NCBI GenBank assembly: GCA_017934745.1
Contig: JAGBIY010000055.1
Location: 1-64,000, forward strand
DNA: 64,000 nucleotides
From: Treponema sp.
GTDB lineage: Bacteria > Spirochaetota > Spirochaetia > Treponematales > Treponemataceae
Direction of reading: 5' to 3'
In this document: in pieces, positions 36,785 to 46,130 of the stretch
How positions within the stretch are numbered: position 1 is the stretch's first letter
Layout: every line of letters begins with the position of its first letter
Notes under the pieces: model-generated
The model's database searches: none
What the model saw: only the letters and a program-made list of their open reading frames with translations
Told to the model about the DNA's origin: nothing
Program-made: the position numbers and the translations under genes

Positions 36785-37273
36785 ATGAATGACGACAAAG
36801 AAGACGGCTCCAGGTTCGATTTCAGTCTGATGTCTGCGGCAGAAGTCGATACGTTGGAAATCGACGAGGCCGAAGACATGGACGGACTTGGCGTGCTTGA
36901 GGAGTTTACCGGAAAATTCCTTGAGTCGAACATGCAGGAAAGGATTCCGATGCTTTTCAGGTTGATGAGGAGATGCGTCGTTTTTCTTTCGTTGCTGGTT
37001 GCGGGACTTTTCATGATGTTCGCCATAGGGAATTTCCAGATGTTTTTGGATTCCGACTTGAACCTGCTCCTGTTCATGACGACATCGGTATCGATTCTTC
37101 TGTCGCTGATGAGCGCATCCTCTGCCGTGGTCAGCTTCGTCTGCATTTTCCTTGAGAAACGGCTGCGCTATGTCTTCTTCTTTTTCGGCTTCATAGTCAC
37201 ATTCTGCGTAGCTGTCGCGCTTGTGTTCTTTTCGAGGGGGGTGAACATCCTTTCGTTCGGAATCACTGTCTGA
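36785..37273 (+). CDS. Small membrane protein, unknown
   Basis: 162 residues. An acidic N-terminus (1-60) is followed by three or four hydrophobic helices (CVVFLSLLVAGLFMMFAIG, LLLFMTTSVSILLSLM, VFFFFGFIVTFCVAVALVFF). No family recognised. It is divergent from aroH and convergent with the thiamine pyrophosphokinase gene (18-base gap). Confidence 0.7.
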   Translation: MNDDKEDGSRFDFSLMSAAEVDTLEIDEAEDMDGLGVLEEFTGKFLESNMQERIPMLFRLMRRCVVFLSLLVAGLFMMFAIGNFQMFLDSDLNLLLFMTTSVSILLSLMSASSAVVSFVCIFLEKRLRYVFFFFGFIVTFCVAVALVFFSRGVNILSFGITV

Positions 37274-37291
37274 ATTCTCGAAAATTCCAAC

Positions 37292-38017
37292 TCAATCGAA
37301 TGGAAAAATCGATATCTTCGCTGAATTCGGCAGTGCTATGACAAAATCCCCTTCGATTGACTTCAGTTCTATTCGGTTGCAGGCCGCGTCCTCCGACATC
37401 CTGTTCGATATGCTCGGAACCCCTTCCAGCCTGAAAAGACTGGACTCCCATTTTAGCCCCTTGGATTCTATCTTTCCGCCCGTCCTTGATTCGCTCGTCC
37501 TCAGCACAGACACGGTATCGTTCGCCGCCAGATTGGAGATTTCCGCGCGCATTCCTTCTCCTAGAAAATGAAGGAACTGCTCCCCCGTAATCCATGTATC
37601 CGGCCGCAGCCGTGTCGAGAAGAGGTCGAAGACGGCTATGAGGTGGTCGATTCTCTTTCCCCCGCCCGCTCCAATCAGGACAATCTCTTCGTCCGGGGAA
37701 TCCTTCATCGAGTGGGCTTTTTCGAGGGCCAGCTCGGTGTCGGTGTAGTCTTTGTCGACGATGTGGTTCTCTATTATTTCCTTCGGGTATTCCGAGAGTT
37801 TCTCCTTGCTTTTTATGCTGTCCCAGTCTCCCAAAATCGACTTTATTGAGAAAATTTCCAACTTGGCTTGATATTCCTCAAAAGTCTCAAGCCCGGAATC
37901 GGCCGCGATTGACTTGAACGGAAAAAATCCGCCGCCCTGCTCCTTCCGCTTTTCAGAGAAAAAACATTCTGTGCTTTCTGGACTTGGGGCGTCTCCGCCT
38001 GTGAACACGCATATCAT
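37292..38017 (-). CDS. Thiamine pyrophosphokinase
   Basis: 241 residues. Family motifs: AADSGLETF, LGDWDSI, KDYTDTELAL and GAGGGKRIDHLIA, which bind ATP/Mg2+. Converts thiamine to thiamine diphosphate. The C-terminal thiamine-binding domain (WESSLFRLEGVPSISNR) is present. No TPP riboswitch is seen in the short divergent gap to cca. Confidence 0.92.
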   Translation of the reverse strand: MICVFTGGDAPSPESTECFFSEKRKEQGGGFFPFKSIAADSGLETFEEYQAKLEIFSIKSILGDWDSIKSKEKLSEYPKEIIENHIVDKDYTDTELALEKAHSMKDSPDEEIVLIGAGGGKRIDHLIAVFDLFSTRLRPDTWITGEQFLHFLGEGMRAEISNLAANDTVSVLRTSESRTGGKIESKGLKWESSLFRLEGVPSISNRMSEDAACNRIELKSIEGDFVIALPNSAKISIFPFD

Positions 38018-38091
38018 GGAAAATCAAGCTCCTTTTTGCTATTCTTTTGTTTTATTTTATGTTTTTGGCAACTTTTTTAAGGAAATATACT

Positions 38092-39495
38092 ATGAAATCG
38101 ATAAAAATTCCTTCTGTGTTGAAGAAGATGGACGAGATATTCGAAACAAACGGATTCGAGGCGTATCTTGTCGGCGGCGCGGTGCGGGACGAGCTTATGG
38201 GGAAGCCGGCTTCCGACTGGGACGTGACGACCAACGCGAAGCCGGAGGATGTCATGCGGATTTTCCACAAGGTCATTCCGACCGGCATCGCCCACGGAAC
38301 GGTGACTGTCCATCTTCTTGGAAAAGAAATCGAGGTGACGACCTACAGGTGCGACATCGGATATTCAGACGGAAGGCACCCGGATTCCGTGTCGTTCGAC
38401 GCGACATTGGAGGACGACCTTTCAAGAAGGGATTTCACGATGAACGCGATTGCGGCTTCTCTCAAGGACGGTTCTATAGTTGACCCCTTCCGCGGCAGGG
38501 ACGACATAAAGGCGAAGGTCATACGCACTGTGGGATGCGCGAAGGAGCGTTTTTTGGAGGACGGTCTGCGTCCTGTCCGCGCGCTCCGTTTTTCCGCCCA
38601 GCTCGGTTTTTCAATCGACAAGGAGACTTTCAGCGCGATTTCGGATTTTGATGTGCAGAAAAAGATTTCGGGGATATCGATGGAGAGGTTCAGGGACGAA
38701 TTCTCAAAGCTGCTTTCCTCGGACGAGCCTTCAATCGGGCTGCATTTCATGGAGGACACGGGCATCTTGAAGATGTTCATTCCGGAGCTTGCCGAATGCC
38801 GCGGAATAATGCAGGCAGACGCGAGAAGCTTCCACGAATTCGACGTTCTTGACCACTGCATATATGCCTGCGACGGCGCGCCGAAGGGCAATCTCGTCGT
38901 AAGGACCGCAATGCTCTTCCACGACATCGGAAAGAAAAAGGCAAAGACTGTGGAAAAGACCGAGTATCCGAAAGGTTCCGGTCAGTTCGTGGATATAATC
39001 CACTTCCACAGGCACGAGCTGTATTCTTCCGAGGCCGTCGTTCCGATTCTCACGCGCCTCAAGTTCCCGAACGCGTTCATCGACCGTGTTTCCCACTTGA
39101 TTCTGAACCACATGACTTTCTTCAACGACAAATGGTCAGACGCCGCTGTCAGAAGGTTCATCGTCAGGATAAAGCCCGAGTGCGTCGACGACATTTTCGA
39201 GGTCTGGAAGGCGGACATTTTCGGAAAGCACCGGGTGGGAATCGTTCCTGGCAGCCAAACCGCCGAGAACATGATTCTTCTCCGCGAGCGCATAAAGGCA
39301 ATCGAGGAATCCCAGTCCGCGTTGAGCTTGAAGGACATGAAAGTGAACGGAAAGGATTTGATGTCGATTGGAATCCCCGCCGGAAAGAAAATCGGCCAGA
39401 TTCTGCAGGAGCTTTTCCAGTGCGTCCTGGACGACCCGGAGATGAACGACAGGGAGAAGCTCCTGGAAGTCGCGAAGCGGATAAATGGAAAATGA
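38092..39495 (+). CDS. cca: CCA-adding tRNA nucleotidyltransferase
   Basis: 467 residues. Class II nucleotidyltransferase head (FEAYLVGGAVRDELMG, SDWDVTTNA), RRDFTMNAIA, EDGLRPVRALRF, then an HD domain (LFHDIGKKKAKT). Adds or repairs the CCA end; both tRNAs in this window lack an encoded CCA. I chose the ATG at 38092 because AAGGA precedes it. Confidence 0.94.
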   Translation: MKSIKIPSVLKKMDEIFETNGFEAYLVGGAVRDELMGKPASDWDVTTNAKPEDVMRIFHKVIPTGIAHGTVTVHLLGKEIEVTTYRCDIGYSDGRHPDSVSFDATLEDDLSRRDFTMNAIAASLKDGSIVDPFRGRDDIKAKVIRTVGCAKERFLEDGLRPVRALRFSAQLGFSIDKETFSAISDFDVQKKISGISMERFRDEFSKLLSSDEPSIGLHFMEDTGILKMFIPELAECRGIMQADARSFHEFDVLDHCIYACDGAPKGNLVVRTAMLFHDIGKKKAKTVEKTEYPKGSGQFVDIIHFHRHELYSSEAVVPILTRLKFPNAFIDRVSHLILNHMTFFNDKWSDAAVRRFIVRIKPECVDDIFEVWKADIFGKHRVGIVPGSQTAENMILLRERIKAIEESQSALSLKDMKVNGKDLMSIGIPAGKKIGQILQELFQCVLDDPEMNDREKLLEVAKRINGK

Positions 39496-39512
39496 AAACG
39501 GATAATTGAAAA

Positions 39513-39632
39513 ATGTGCTTCGGCTCCCTTCGACTGCGCTCAGGGAACAGCCCAGCAACCATGCTTCGTCTTTGCTCTGCAACCGGCTTGTTCATTGAGC
39601 GTGGTCGGTGAGCGGAGTCGAACCGACGATGA
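39513..39632 (+). repeat. Dispersed repeat, upstream copy
   Basis: About 120 bases starting ATGTGCTTCGGC and ending GTCGGTGAGCGGAGTCGAACCGAC + GATGA. A second copy lies at 40713-40810 in the same orientation. The shared 3' half, from CAACCGGCTTGTTCATTGAG on, is virtually identical. The end forms a GTCGGT / ACCGAC hairpin. The copies flank the DUF1016 gene. I recall similar repeats in other treponeme genomes, unverified. Confidence 0.85.
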
Positions 39633-39699
39633 GGCTTGAGGATTGCCACACGGATTCGAGATTGCTAACGCAATCTCTTTAAACAGGAGAAAGTGAAAG

Positions 39700-40776
39700 A
39701 TGAAAAGTGAAATTACTGAAAAAACGATTTCTGAAGCTGAATATTCAGAACTTCTCAAATCGGCAAAGACGCAGATTGACACAAGTCGTTCAACACTTGC
39801 GTTTCAAGTAAACTCAACAGCGAATGCGACATATTGGAACTTGGGAAAACTATTGCACGAGCAGAAAATTGACGGCGGATATGGTAGCGGAGTCATCAAG
39901 CGTCTTTCGGTTGATTTGAAAAAGGATTATCCCGAAATGGGGCTTTCTCCGAGAAATCTTTGGTATATGAAGCAGTTTTATGAACGCTATTGCACTTCTG
40001 ATATAAAACTGCAACGCAGTGTTGCACTTTTGTCGTGGAGAAAAATCACTTTACTTATTACAAAAAAACTTTCTGACGCTGAAACTCTTTTTTATGCAAC
40101 GGAATCAGTACAAAAGAATTGGAATCAAGATTTACTGCTCAATGCAATCAAAATGGATATGTTTGCTTCCCGCAAAAACGAGCTTTTGGACAACAATTTT
40201 TCCAAAACGCTGCCTGTTTTGCAATCGGAGCAGGCGAACGAGATTTTCAAAGATACTTACAATCTGGGCTTTTTGTCGGTAACAGAGCCGATTGCGGAGC
40301 TAGAACTTGAAAAGCGGCTTGTGGAGAAAATCAAGACTTTCATGCTGGAACTCGGCACGGGATTTTCGTTTATTGGAAATCAGCACCGCCTTGAATACAA
40401 CGGCAAAGAGTATTTCGTGGATATGCTTTTCTTCAACCGCAAACTAAAATGTCTTGTTGCAGTCGAACTGAAAATCGGGGAGTTTAAGAGCGAATATGTC
40501 GGCAAAATGAACATGTATCTTTCGCTTTTGGACAAACTGGAAAAAGAAAAGGACGAAAACCAGTCCATAGGGATAATTCTTTGCGCAGAAAAAGACCATC
40601 TCGATGTGGAAATTGCGTTGCAAGACGTGAACAAACCGATTGCCGTTGCGGATTACGAGCTGATTGTGCCGAAAACAGAATTGCAGAATCTTGTGCTTAA
40701 GGAATTGGGGAAATGTGCTTCGACTGCGCTCAGCAACCATGCTTCGGCTTCGCCCAGCAACCGGCTTGTTCATTGA
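39700..40776 (+). CDS. DUF1016 (YhcG-like) PD-(D/E)XK nuclease family protein
   Basis: 358 residues. N-terminal helical domain (SRSTLAFQVNSTANATYWNLGKLL, LSVDLKKDYPEMGLSPRNLWYMKQFY) and a C-terminal nuclease-like domain (FIGNQHRLEYNGKEYFVDML, LKCLVAVELKIGEFK with the D...ExK pattern). The biological role is unclear; relatives sit near restriction systems. Codon use is more AT-rich than neighbours. From position 40711 the frame reads into the direct repeat, so the last 22 residues (CASTALSNHASASPSNRLVH) and the stop are repeat-encoded, probably an acquired tail. Confidence 0.88.
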   Translation: MKSEITEKTISEAEYSELLKSAKTQIDTSRSTLAFQVNSTANATYWNLGKLLHEQKIDGGYGSGVIKRLSVDLKKDYPEMGLSPRNLWYMKQFYERYCTSDIKLQRSVALLSWRKITLLITKKLSDAETLFYATESVQKNWNQDLLLNAIKMDMFASRKNELLDNNFSKTLPVLQSEQANEIFKDTYNLGFLSVTEPIAELELEKRLVEKIKTFMLELGTGFSFIGNQHRLEYNGKEYFVDMLFFNRKLKCLVAVELKIGEFKSEYVGKMNMYLSLLDKLEKEKDENQSIGIILCAEKDHLDVEIALQDVNKPIAVADYELIVPKTELQNLVLKELGKCASTALSNHASASPSNRLVH

Positions 40777-40810
40777 GCGTGGTCGGTGAGCGGAGTCGAA
40801 CCGACAATGA
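40713..40810 (+). repeat. Dispersed repeat, downstream copy
   Basis: About 98 bases, same orientation as 39513-39632 but about 20 bases shorter in its 5' half. It supplies the 3' end and stop codon of the DUF1016 gene. Confidence 0.85.
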
Positions 40811-40817
40811 AAATTTT

Positions 40818-42113
40818 TCAACTTTCACCTTTCACCTTCCTCGACACTGAAACTCCGTCGCCGATTTTGTGGAATTCGGTCTCAAATTCCTCGTTGCTCT
40901 TGAGGAATTCGATGTACTTCCTGATTTTTTTGACGAGTTTTATGGTGCTGTAGTTGTGCGTCAGGCTCAAATCTTCCACCATGCCGTGGAACGAGAGGTT
41001 GTCGCTCACGATGACCCCGTTTTCGGTGAGGTTTTCCTTGTATTTTTCGAAGAACTTGATGTACTGGGCTTTTGCCGCGTCGATGAAAATCAGGTCGAAT
41101 TTCTTGTCGATTGGGGTTTCAAGCGCGTTTCCGAGAATCAGCTCTATGCGGTCGGAAAGATTCTCGTTTTCCACGTTCTTTTTGGCCGTTTCGTAGCGTT
41201 TCTCGTCGATTTCGATTGTCGTGACTTTTATCTGCGGGTTCAGTTTCGCGAATCGTATCGAAGAGAAGCCGATTGCCGTCCCTATTTCGAGTATCGTTTT
41301 GACGTTGTGCGAGATTATGTAGTCGCAGATGAAAGTCGAGCCTTCGTCCTGCAGAATCGGAACTTCGTTTTCCATGGCGAATTTCTGGATTTCCGATATG
41401 TCGGAGTTTTCGGAGAGCACGTCTATGAATTTTTCGATTTCCGAGGCGACCGCGAACGACAAATCCGGATTCGACGCCAAGAGTTTTTCCGTGTCGCCGA
41501 TTCCCGAACGGCAGCCGACTGTCTTGCAGCCGTAGGCTTTTCCGCATTCTATGTCCACATTGCTGTCTCCAATCATTATCACGCTGTCTTCCGCAAATGA
41601 GCTTCCGAATTTTTCGTTGATTTTTCCGACCGTGAAAGCCAACGCGGCTGGGTCCGGCTTTTTCTTCGCAAAATCGTCGGGACTCACTATCAAATCGATG
41701 TATTTTTCAACTTCGAGTTTTTCAAGTATCGTCTTTGCGATTCTTCCGGGCTTGTTCGTCAATACGGCTGTTTTTTTGCCCTTCTCCTTGAGCGTCCTCA
41801 AAAGTTCCTTGATTCCGGCGTAGAGTTTCGTTTTTTTGACTGGATTCTCATAGTAGTATTCGAGGTACCAGTTCAAAAGTTCGTCGAATTTCCTTTTTCC
41901 GAAGTCGCTCTCAAAATCGAATTTTCCTCTGGTGGATTCTTTTAGGGCGCGTTCAATCAATGCCCTCGCTCCGTCGCCCAAAAATGCGATGAGTTTTTCC
42001 TTCTCCACTCTGAAATACCCGAAATGGGAGAACGCTTCGTTCACGCAGTCGGCGATGTCCTCTCCCGAATCTATCAATGTTCCGTCCAAGTCGAAAATGT
42101 ACAAGTCTGTCAT
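40818..42113 (-). CDS. HAD phosphatase fused to O-methyltransferase
   Basis: 431 residues. Residues 1-215 are a HAD hydrolase of the phosphoglycolate-phosphatase group (YIFDLDGTLIDSGEDI, VLTNKPG, MIGDSNVDIECGKAYG). Residues 225-431 are a class I SAM methyltransferase like bacterial catechol/caffeoyl O-methyltransferases (ILEIGTAIGFSSIRFAK, TTIEIDEKRYE, IFIDAAKAQY, VIVSDNLSFHGMV). I chose the ATG at 42113 because it opens directly into MTDLYIFDLDGTL; the frame runs on to 42302 but that part shadows the regulator gene. The combination of two enzymes is unusual; substrates are unknown. Confidence 0.88.
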   Translation of the reverse strand: MTDLYIFDLDGTLIDSGEDIADCVNEAFSHFGYFRVEKEKLIAFLGDGARALIERALKESTRGKFDFESDFGKRKFDELLNWYLEYYYENPVKKTKLYAGIKELLRTLKEKGKKTAVLTNKPGRIAKTILEKLEVEKYIDLIVSPDDFAKKKPDPAALAFTVGKINEKFGSSFAEDSVIMIGDSNVDIECGKAYGCKTVGCRSGIGDTEKLLASNPDLSFAVASEIEKFIDVLSENSDISEIQKFAMENEVPILQDEGSTFICDYIISHNVKTILEIGTAIGFSSIRFAKLNPQIKVTTIEIDEKRYETAKKNVENENLSDRIELILGNALETPIDKKFDLIFIDAAKAQYIKFFEKYKENLTENGVIVSDNLSFHGMVEDLSLTHNYSTIKLVKKIRKYIEFLKSNEEFETEFHKIGDGVSVSRKVKGES

Positions 42114-42150
42114 GTTTTTTATTTTATCAAAAAAACAGTAGAATCGCAGA

Positions 42151-43578
42151 ATGTTCACGATTGATTTTTCCGCTTCCAAAAAAGGACTTTGCGAAACTCT
42201 CTGCGACGAAATCCGCTCGCAAATATCGAACGGCAAACTGCTTCCGAACGGGCGGCTTCCGTCAAAACGCTCTCTCGCCGAGCATCTGGGCGTGAGCGTC
42301 ATGACGGTGCAAAACGCCTATGCGGAGCTTATCGCTGAGGGCTACATTTATTCGATTGAAAAAAAGGGCTTCTTCGTCACGGATTTGGTGGACGTCGCGG
42401 TCTCCGAATCGGTTCCTTCGATTGGAGAAAAAGCCGCAAGCCATGAGCGCGCCGACGAGCCGAAAAAAAGCGAATCATTTTTCGCTGACTTTACCAGCAA
42501 TTCTGCGGATTCAAAAAATTTTCCGTTTTCTCTTTGGGCGCATCTTATGCGGAAAGTTTTGACCGACGAGGAAATCAAGGCTCGGATTTTGGACAGGGTG
42601 AGCGTGAAAGGCGTTTGGGAACTGAGAATCGCCATTTCCGAGTACCTTCGGGATTTTCGGAACATGGATGTTTCCCCCGAAAAAATCGTCATAGGTTCTG
42701 GAACTGAATCTCTCTGCTCGATGATTGTTCAGCTTTTGGGGACGGATTCGGCTTATGCGGTCGAGAATCCCGGCTACCACAAGGTCGCGAAGGTCTTCGC
42801 CTTGAACGGAGCGTCCGTCGTTCCCGTGGACATCGATGAATGCGGAGTGAATCCTGAAAGCCTTGAGAAAAGCGGAGCGAAGGTCGTCCACGTCTCCCCT
42901 TCCCACCATTTTCCGACCGGAATCGTCATGCCGGTGAGGAGAAGGCTGGAGCTTCTTTCATGGGCGGAGAAAAACGGCTCGTTCATCATCGAGGACGAGT
43001 ACGACAGCGAATTCCGCTTCAACGGAAAGCCGCTTCCGTCGCTTCTTTCCTCAGACGATTCCCGCGTCATCTACATGAACACTTTCTCGAAAACTTTAGC
43101 TCCCTCGTTCAGAATCAGCTACATGATTCTTCCAGATTCGCTTCTGGAGCGGTTCGAGAAAAGGCTCGGATTCTATTCGTGTCCTGTCTCCGCTTTCGAG
43201 CAGTTCACGCTTGCCAGATTCATAAGCGGTGGATTCTACGGAAAGCACATAATCAGGATGAAGAACTACTACAGAAACATCAGGAACGCTTTCATAAATT
43301 CGATAAATTCAAGTTCCATAAAGTCAAAGGCTTCGATTCATGAGGAAAATTCCGGCCTGCATTTCCTGCTTGAGTTGAAAAATCTCCCCGAACCGCTTTC
43401 AAGCGCGAGAATACGGGAGAAACTGTTGTCGGAGAAAATCAACATTCCGCTTCTGTCGGATTTCTTCTATGTGGAAAGTTCCATGCAGTCTTCCGCTTCG
43501 TTCGTGCTGAACTATTCTGGAATAGAAAAAGAGAGGATTTCGGAGATTGTGGAGCGGATGGAGAGGTCTTTTTCCTGA
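42151..43578 (+). CDS. MocR-type GntR/aminotransferase regulator
   Basis: 475 residues. N-terminal GntR winged helix (LCDEIRSQISNGKLLPNGRLPSKRSLAEHLGVSVM) and an aminotransferase-fold domain with HVSPSHHFPTGIVM, EDEYDSEFRF and the PLP lysine in MNTFSKTLAPSFRISYM. PdxR/MocR proteins sense PLP or related amines. It lies 37 bases from the divergent HAD-methyltransferase and 16 bases before the MATE gene, which it may control. Confidence 0.9.
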   Translation: MFTIDFSASKKGLCETLCDEIRSQISNGKLLPNGRLPSKRSLAEHLGVSVMTVQNAYAELIAEGYIYSIEKKGFFVTDLVDVAVSESVPSIGEKAASHERADEPKKSESFFADFTSNSADSKNFPFSLWAHLMRKVLTDEEIKARILDRVSVKGVWELRIAISEYLRDFRNMDVSPEKIVIGSGTESLCSMIVQLLGTDSAYAVENPGYHKVAKVFALNGASVVPVDIDECGVNPESLEKSGAKVVHVSPSHHFPTGIVMPVRRRLELLSWAEKNGSFIIEDEYDSEFRFNGKPLPSLLSSDDSRVIYMNTFSKTLAPSFRISYMILPDSLLERFEKRLGFYSCPVSAFEQFTLARFISGGFYGKHIIRMKNYYRNIRNAFINSINSSSIKSKASIHEENSGLHFLLELKNLPEPLSSARIREKLLSEKINIPLLSDFFYVESSMQSSASFVLNYSGIEKERISEIVERMERSFS

Positions 43579-43594
43579 ATTTGGTGGTGAGTGC

Positions 43595-44947
43595 ATGAAA
43601 ACTGGTGAATTGCTTTTGAAAATGAGGAACGGCGAGGAAATGCCGCTGAGGACACAGCTTTTGCTGATTGGAAAGTTGAGCCTTCCGTCGATTCTGGCGC
43701 AGCTTTCTTCTATTGTGATGTCGTTCATCGACGCTTCGATGGTCGGGCATCTGGGGTCGAGCCAGGCGGCGGCGATTGGTCTTGTGGCCTCAAGCACATG
43801 GCTCGTCCTGGGGCTGACGTTCGCTTCTTCGATGGGCTTCACTGTGCAGTGCGCGCAGCTGATTGGAGCGAAGAAGGAAACGGAGGCGCGGAATCTCGTG
43901 AAGAACGCCCTTCTCTCCACTTTCCTTTTTTCCGTGGTGTTGATGGCGGCCGGCTGCTCCGTCAGCTTTTTTCTGCCGGACTGGCTTGGAGCCGACAGCG
44001 AGATAAGGCACGACGCTTGGATTTATTTTTTCGTCTTCTGCCTTTCCGTCCCTGTCGTGCAGATGAACGATTTGTCGGCGGAACTTCTCCAGTGCGCGGG
44101 AGAGATGAAGGTTCCGAGTTTCGCGCAAATTCTCATGGCGGTCCTGAACGTGGGACTGAACTATCTCTTCATTTTCGCATTGGGCTTGGGTGTTTTGGGC
44201 GCGGCGATTGCGACTTTTACTTCGAGGTTCATTGTGACCTCGTTCTTGATGCTCTTTCTTCTGAAAAAATCGATTCTGAAATTCACGGATGGGGAAAAAT
44301 TCACTTTTGAGATCCAAATCATGAAATCTGCTTTGTTGATTGGGCTTCCAATCGCTTTCGAGCAGGTGATAATGTCAGGCGGGCAAATCGCGTACTCGAA
44401 AATAACCGCGCCTTTGGGAAAAGCCGCCCTTGCCGCCAACAGTTTCGGCGTTACCGTGGAAAGCCTCTGCTTCATGCCGGCCTATGGAATCGGAGCGGCG
44501 GCTTCGACTTTGTGCGGCCAGAGTTTCGGCGCTGGAAGAAAGGCCCTCACATACCGTTTTGGTTGGCTCACTACCCTTTCCGGCATGGTTCTGATGGTCT
44601 TTACCGGCAGCATAATGTTCTTCTTCGGCCGGGAAATGATGTCCTTGCTGACACCCGACAATGAAATAATCGAGATTGGAGCATTCATTTTAAAAATCGA
44701 GGCGTTCTGCGAACCGTTCTATGGGGCTTCCCTTGTGGCGAACGGAGCCTTGAGGGGCACCGGCGACACGTTTGTGCCTAGCATTTTCAAATTCGGCTCT
44801 GTCTGGTTCATCAGGATTCCGCTCGCCGTGATTCTTGTGAAGAATTTCGGCCTGAACGGAATCTGGTTCGCCATGAGCTTTGAGCTTTGCGTGCGCGGCA
44901 TTCTTTTTTTGATTCGCCTCGCAGGAAAAAAATGGCTGAAAAAGTGA
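43595..44947 (+). CDS. MATE-family efflux transporter
   Basis: 450 residues, 12 hydrophobic helices, with the typical LSLPSILAQLSSIVMSFIDASMVGHLG opening and duplicated half (IGLPIAFEQVIMSGGQIAYSK, GAAASTLCGQSFGAG). Exports cationic drugs or metabolites using a Na+ or H+ gradient. I chose the ATG at 43595 (GGTGGTGAG upstream), just after the regulator's stop. Confidence 0.92.
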   Translation: MKTGELLLKMRNGEEMPLRTQLLLIGKLSLPSILAQLSSIVMSFIDASMVGHLGSSQAAAIGLVASSTWLVLGLTFASSMGFTVQCAQLIGAKKETEARNLVKNALLSTFLFSVVLMAAGCSVSFFLPDWLGADSEIRHDAWIYFFVFCLSVPVVQMNDLSAELLQCAGEMKVPSFAQILMAVLNVGLNYLFIFALGLGVLGAAIATFTSRFIVTSFLMLFLLKKSILKFTDGEKFTFEIQIMKSALLIGLPIAFEQVIMSGGQIAYSKITAPLGKAALAANSFGVTVESLCFMPAYGIGAAASTLCGQSFGAGRKALTYRFGWLTTLSGMVLMVFTGSIMFFFGREMMSLLTPDNEIIEIGAFILKIEAFCEPFYGASLVANGALRGTGDTFVPSIFKFGSVWFIRIPLAVILVKNFGLNGIWFAMSFELCVRGILFLIRLAGKKWLKK

Positions 44948-44975
44948 AAACCTCTCCAGCCAAAAAAATCAATTT

Positions 44976-46076
44976 TTACCTTCCACGGATTTTTTTGAGG
45001 AACTTCTTGTGGTACCAGGCCCGGAAGTCCTCGGCCAGCGTGTACAGTCCGTACAGTCGTGAGAGCGGAACGTCGAAGCTGCCCGGCCTGTGCACTTCCT
45101 CGCCCCCGAATCCTGTCTTAAAGAGGTAGAGTCCGTGCATCGGGTGGTTTTCGGCACCCGTGGGCGGGATTCCGTAGAAATCGTAAATCTTGGAGCCGAA
45201 CTTTTTCGCGTCGCAGATGGCTGTCCACTGTACGAGATAGGCTGGCATCAAATTCCGCTTCACGTTGCCGGAACAGCCATACAAATATATCGCTTCATCT
45301 TCCTGAAAGAGCGTTATGATTGCCGCCAAATCGTCGGTTTTTTCTTTGCCGTTCTCGTCGGTTTCGGTGTGGCTCGCGATGTAGAGCGTGATTTCGGTCT
45401 TTCCGGTCTTGGACAGCCTGGCATTCATCGAGTTTGCGCCGCGTTCGAGCAAATCCCTGTAGTAGGCTTTTGGATGCAGCCCTATTCCGTCGCGCTCGGA
45501 GGTCGTCTTGTAAAGCTCGTAGAAAGAGTCCAAATCTCGCTCGAAATTCTCGTCCCCGAAATGCGACGCGCGGACGACAACGCCTTTTTTCTGCGCGAGG
45601 CGCACGTTGTATCTCCATTTGCTCTTCATCGATGAAAGCAGCTCGTCCTCGCTTTTTGACAAGTCGAGCCATGTTGAATCAGGCGGCTGGATGTCGACTT
45701 TGTTCTTCTTGATGTTGATTTTTTCTTCTTTTGCCGTCCGCTTGATGTTTTTTACCGCTTCATCCCTCTCTTCCACTGTCTTGAAGTCAATCGGAAAATC
45801 GTATCGAATGCAGAGAGTGTTCTTCGGAAGCTTCTCCTTCAAACTTTTTGAGAACTCCTCCACCCTTTTCAAATATGATTTTGTGTCTTTTCCGTCAAAT
45901 TCAGGTGCCATGGGGACATACGCGAGCGCCGCCTGAAAAAATCCCAGTCTGAAAGTCCTGTGCAGGACATTCACGCTCTGTTTTTCTCCGTTTCCCACTG
46001 GAAAATCCGCTGAAATTTTCTTCCAGCCGTGGTCGCATTTGAAAAATGTCCAAAAATCTGTCTGTTGAAATCTCAT
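44976..46076 (-). CDS. FemAB/BacA-like peptidoglycan peptidyl transferase
   Basis: 366 residues, GNAT-type tandem fold. Pieces recognised: MRFQQTDFWTFFKCDHGWK, KSKWRYNVRLAQKKGVVVRAS, RDGIGLHPKAYYRDLLERG, AIYLYGCSGNVKRNLMPAYL and IYDFYGIPPTG near the end, typical of lipid II:glycine glycyltransferases. I chose the ATG at 46076, as the frame's further start at 46130 is a TTG without a ribosome site. It lies convergent to the MATE gene. The amino acid transferred is unknown. Confidence 0.85.
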   Translation of the reverse strand: MRFQQTDFWTFFKCDHGWKKISADFPVGNGEKQSVNVLHRTFRLGFFQAALAYVPMAPEFDGKDTKSYLKRVEEFSKSLKEKLPKNTLCIRYDFPIDFKTVEERDEAVKNIKRTAKEEKINIKKNKVDIQPPDSTWLDLSKSEDELLSSMKSKWRYNVRLAQKKGVVVRASHFGDENFERDLDSFYELYKTTSERDGIGLHPKAYYRDLLERGANSMNARLSKTGKTEITLYIASHTETDENGKEKTDDLAAIITLFQEDEAIYLYGCSGNVKRNLMPAYLVQWTAICDAKKFGSKIYDFYGIPPTGAENHPMHGLYLFKTGFGGEEVHRPGSFDVPLSRLYGLYTLAEDFRAWYHKKFLKKIRGR

Positions 46077-46130
46077 AGTGATTGAATCCTCACTTTTTTC
46101 GGGACAAACAACAACTATACATTTGTTCAA

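Noticed and set aside
36673..37146. N-terminal extension of aroH
   Set aside because: AroH homologues start at MKRLYG; the extension is antisense to the small membrane protein gene and has no ribosome site at its start.
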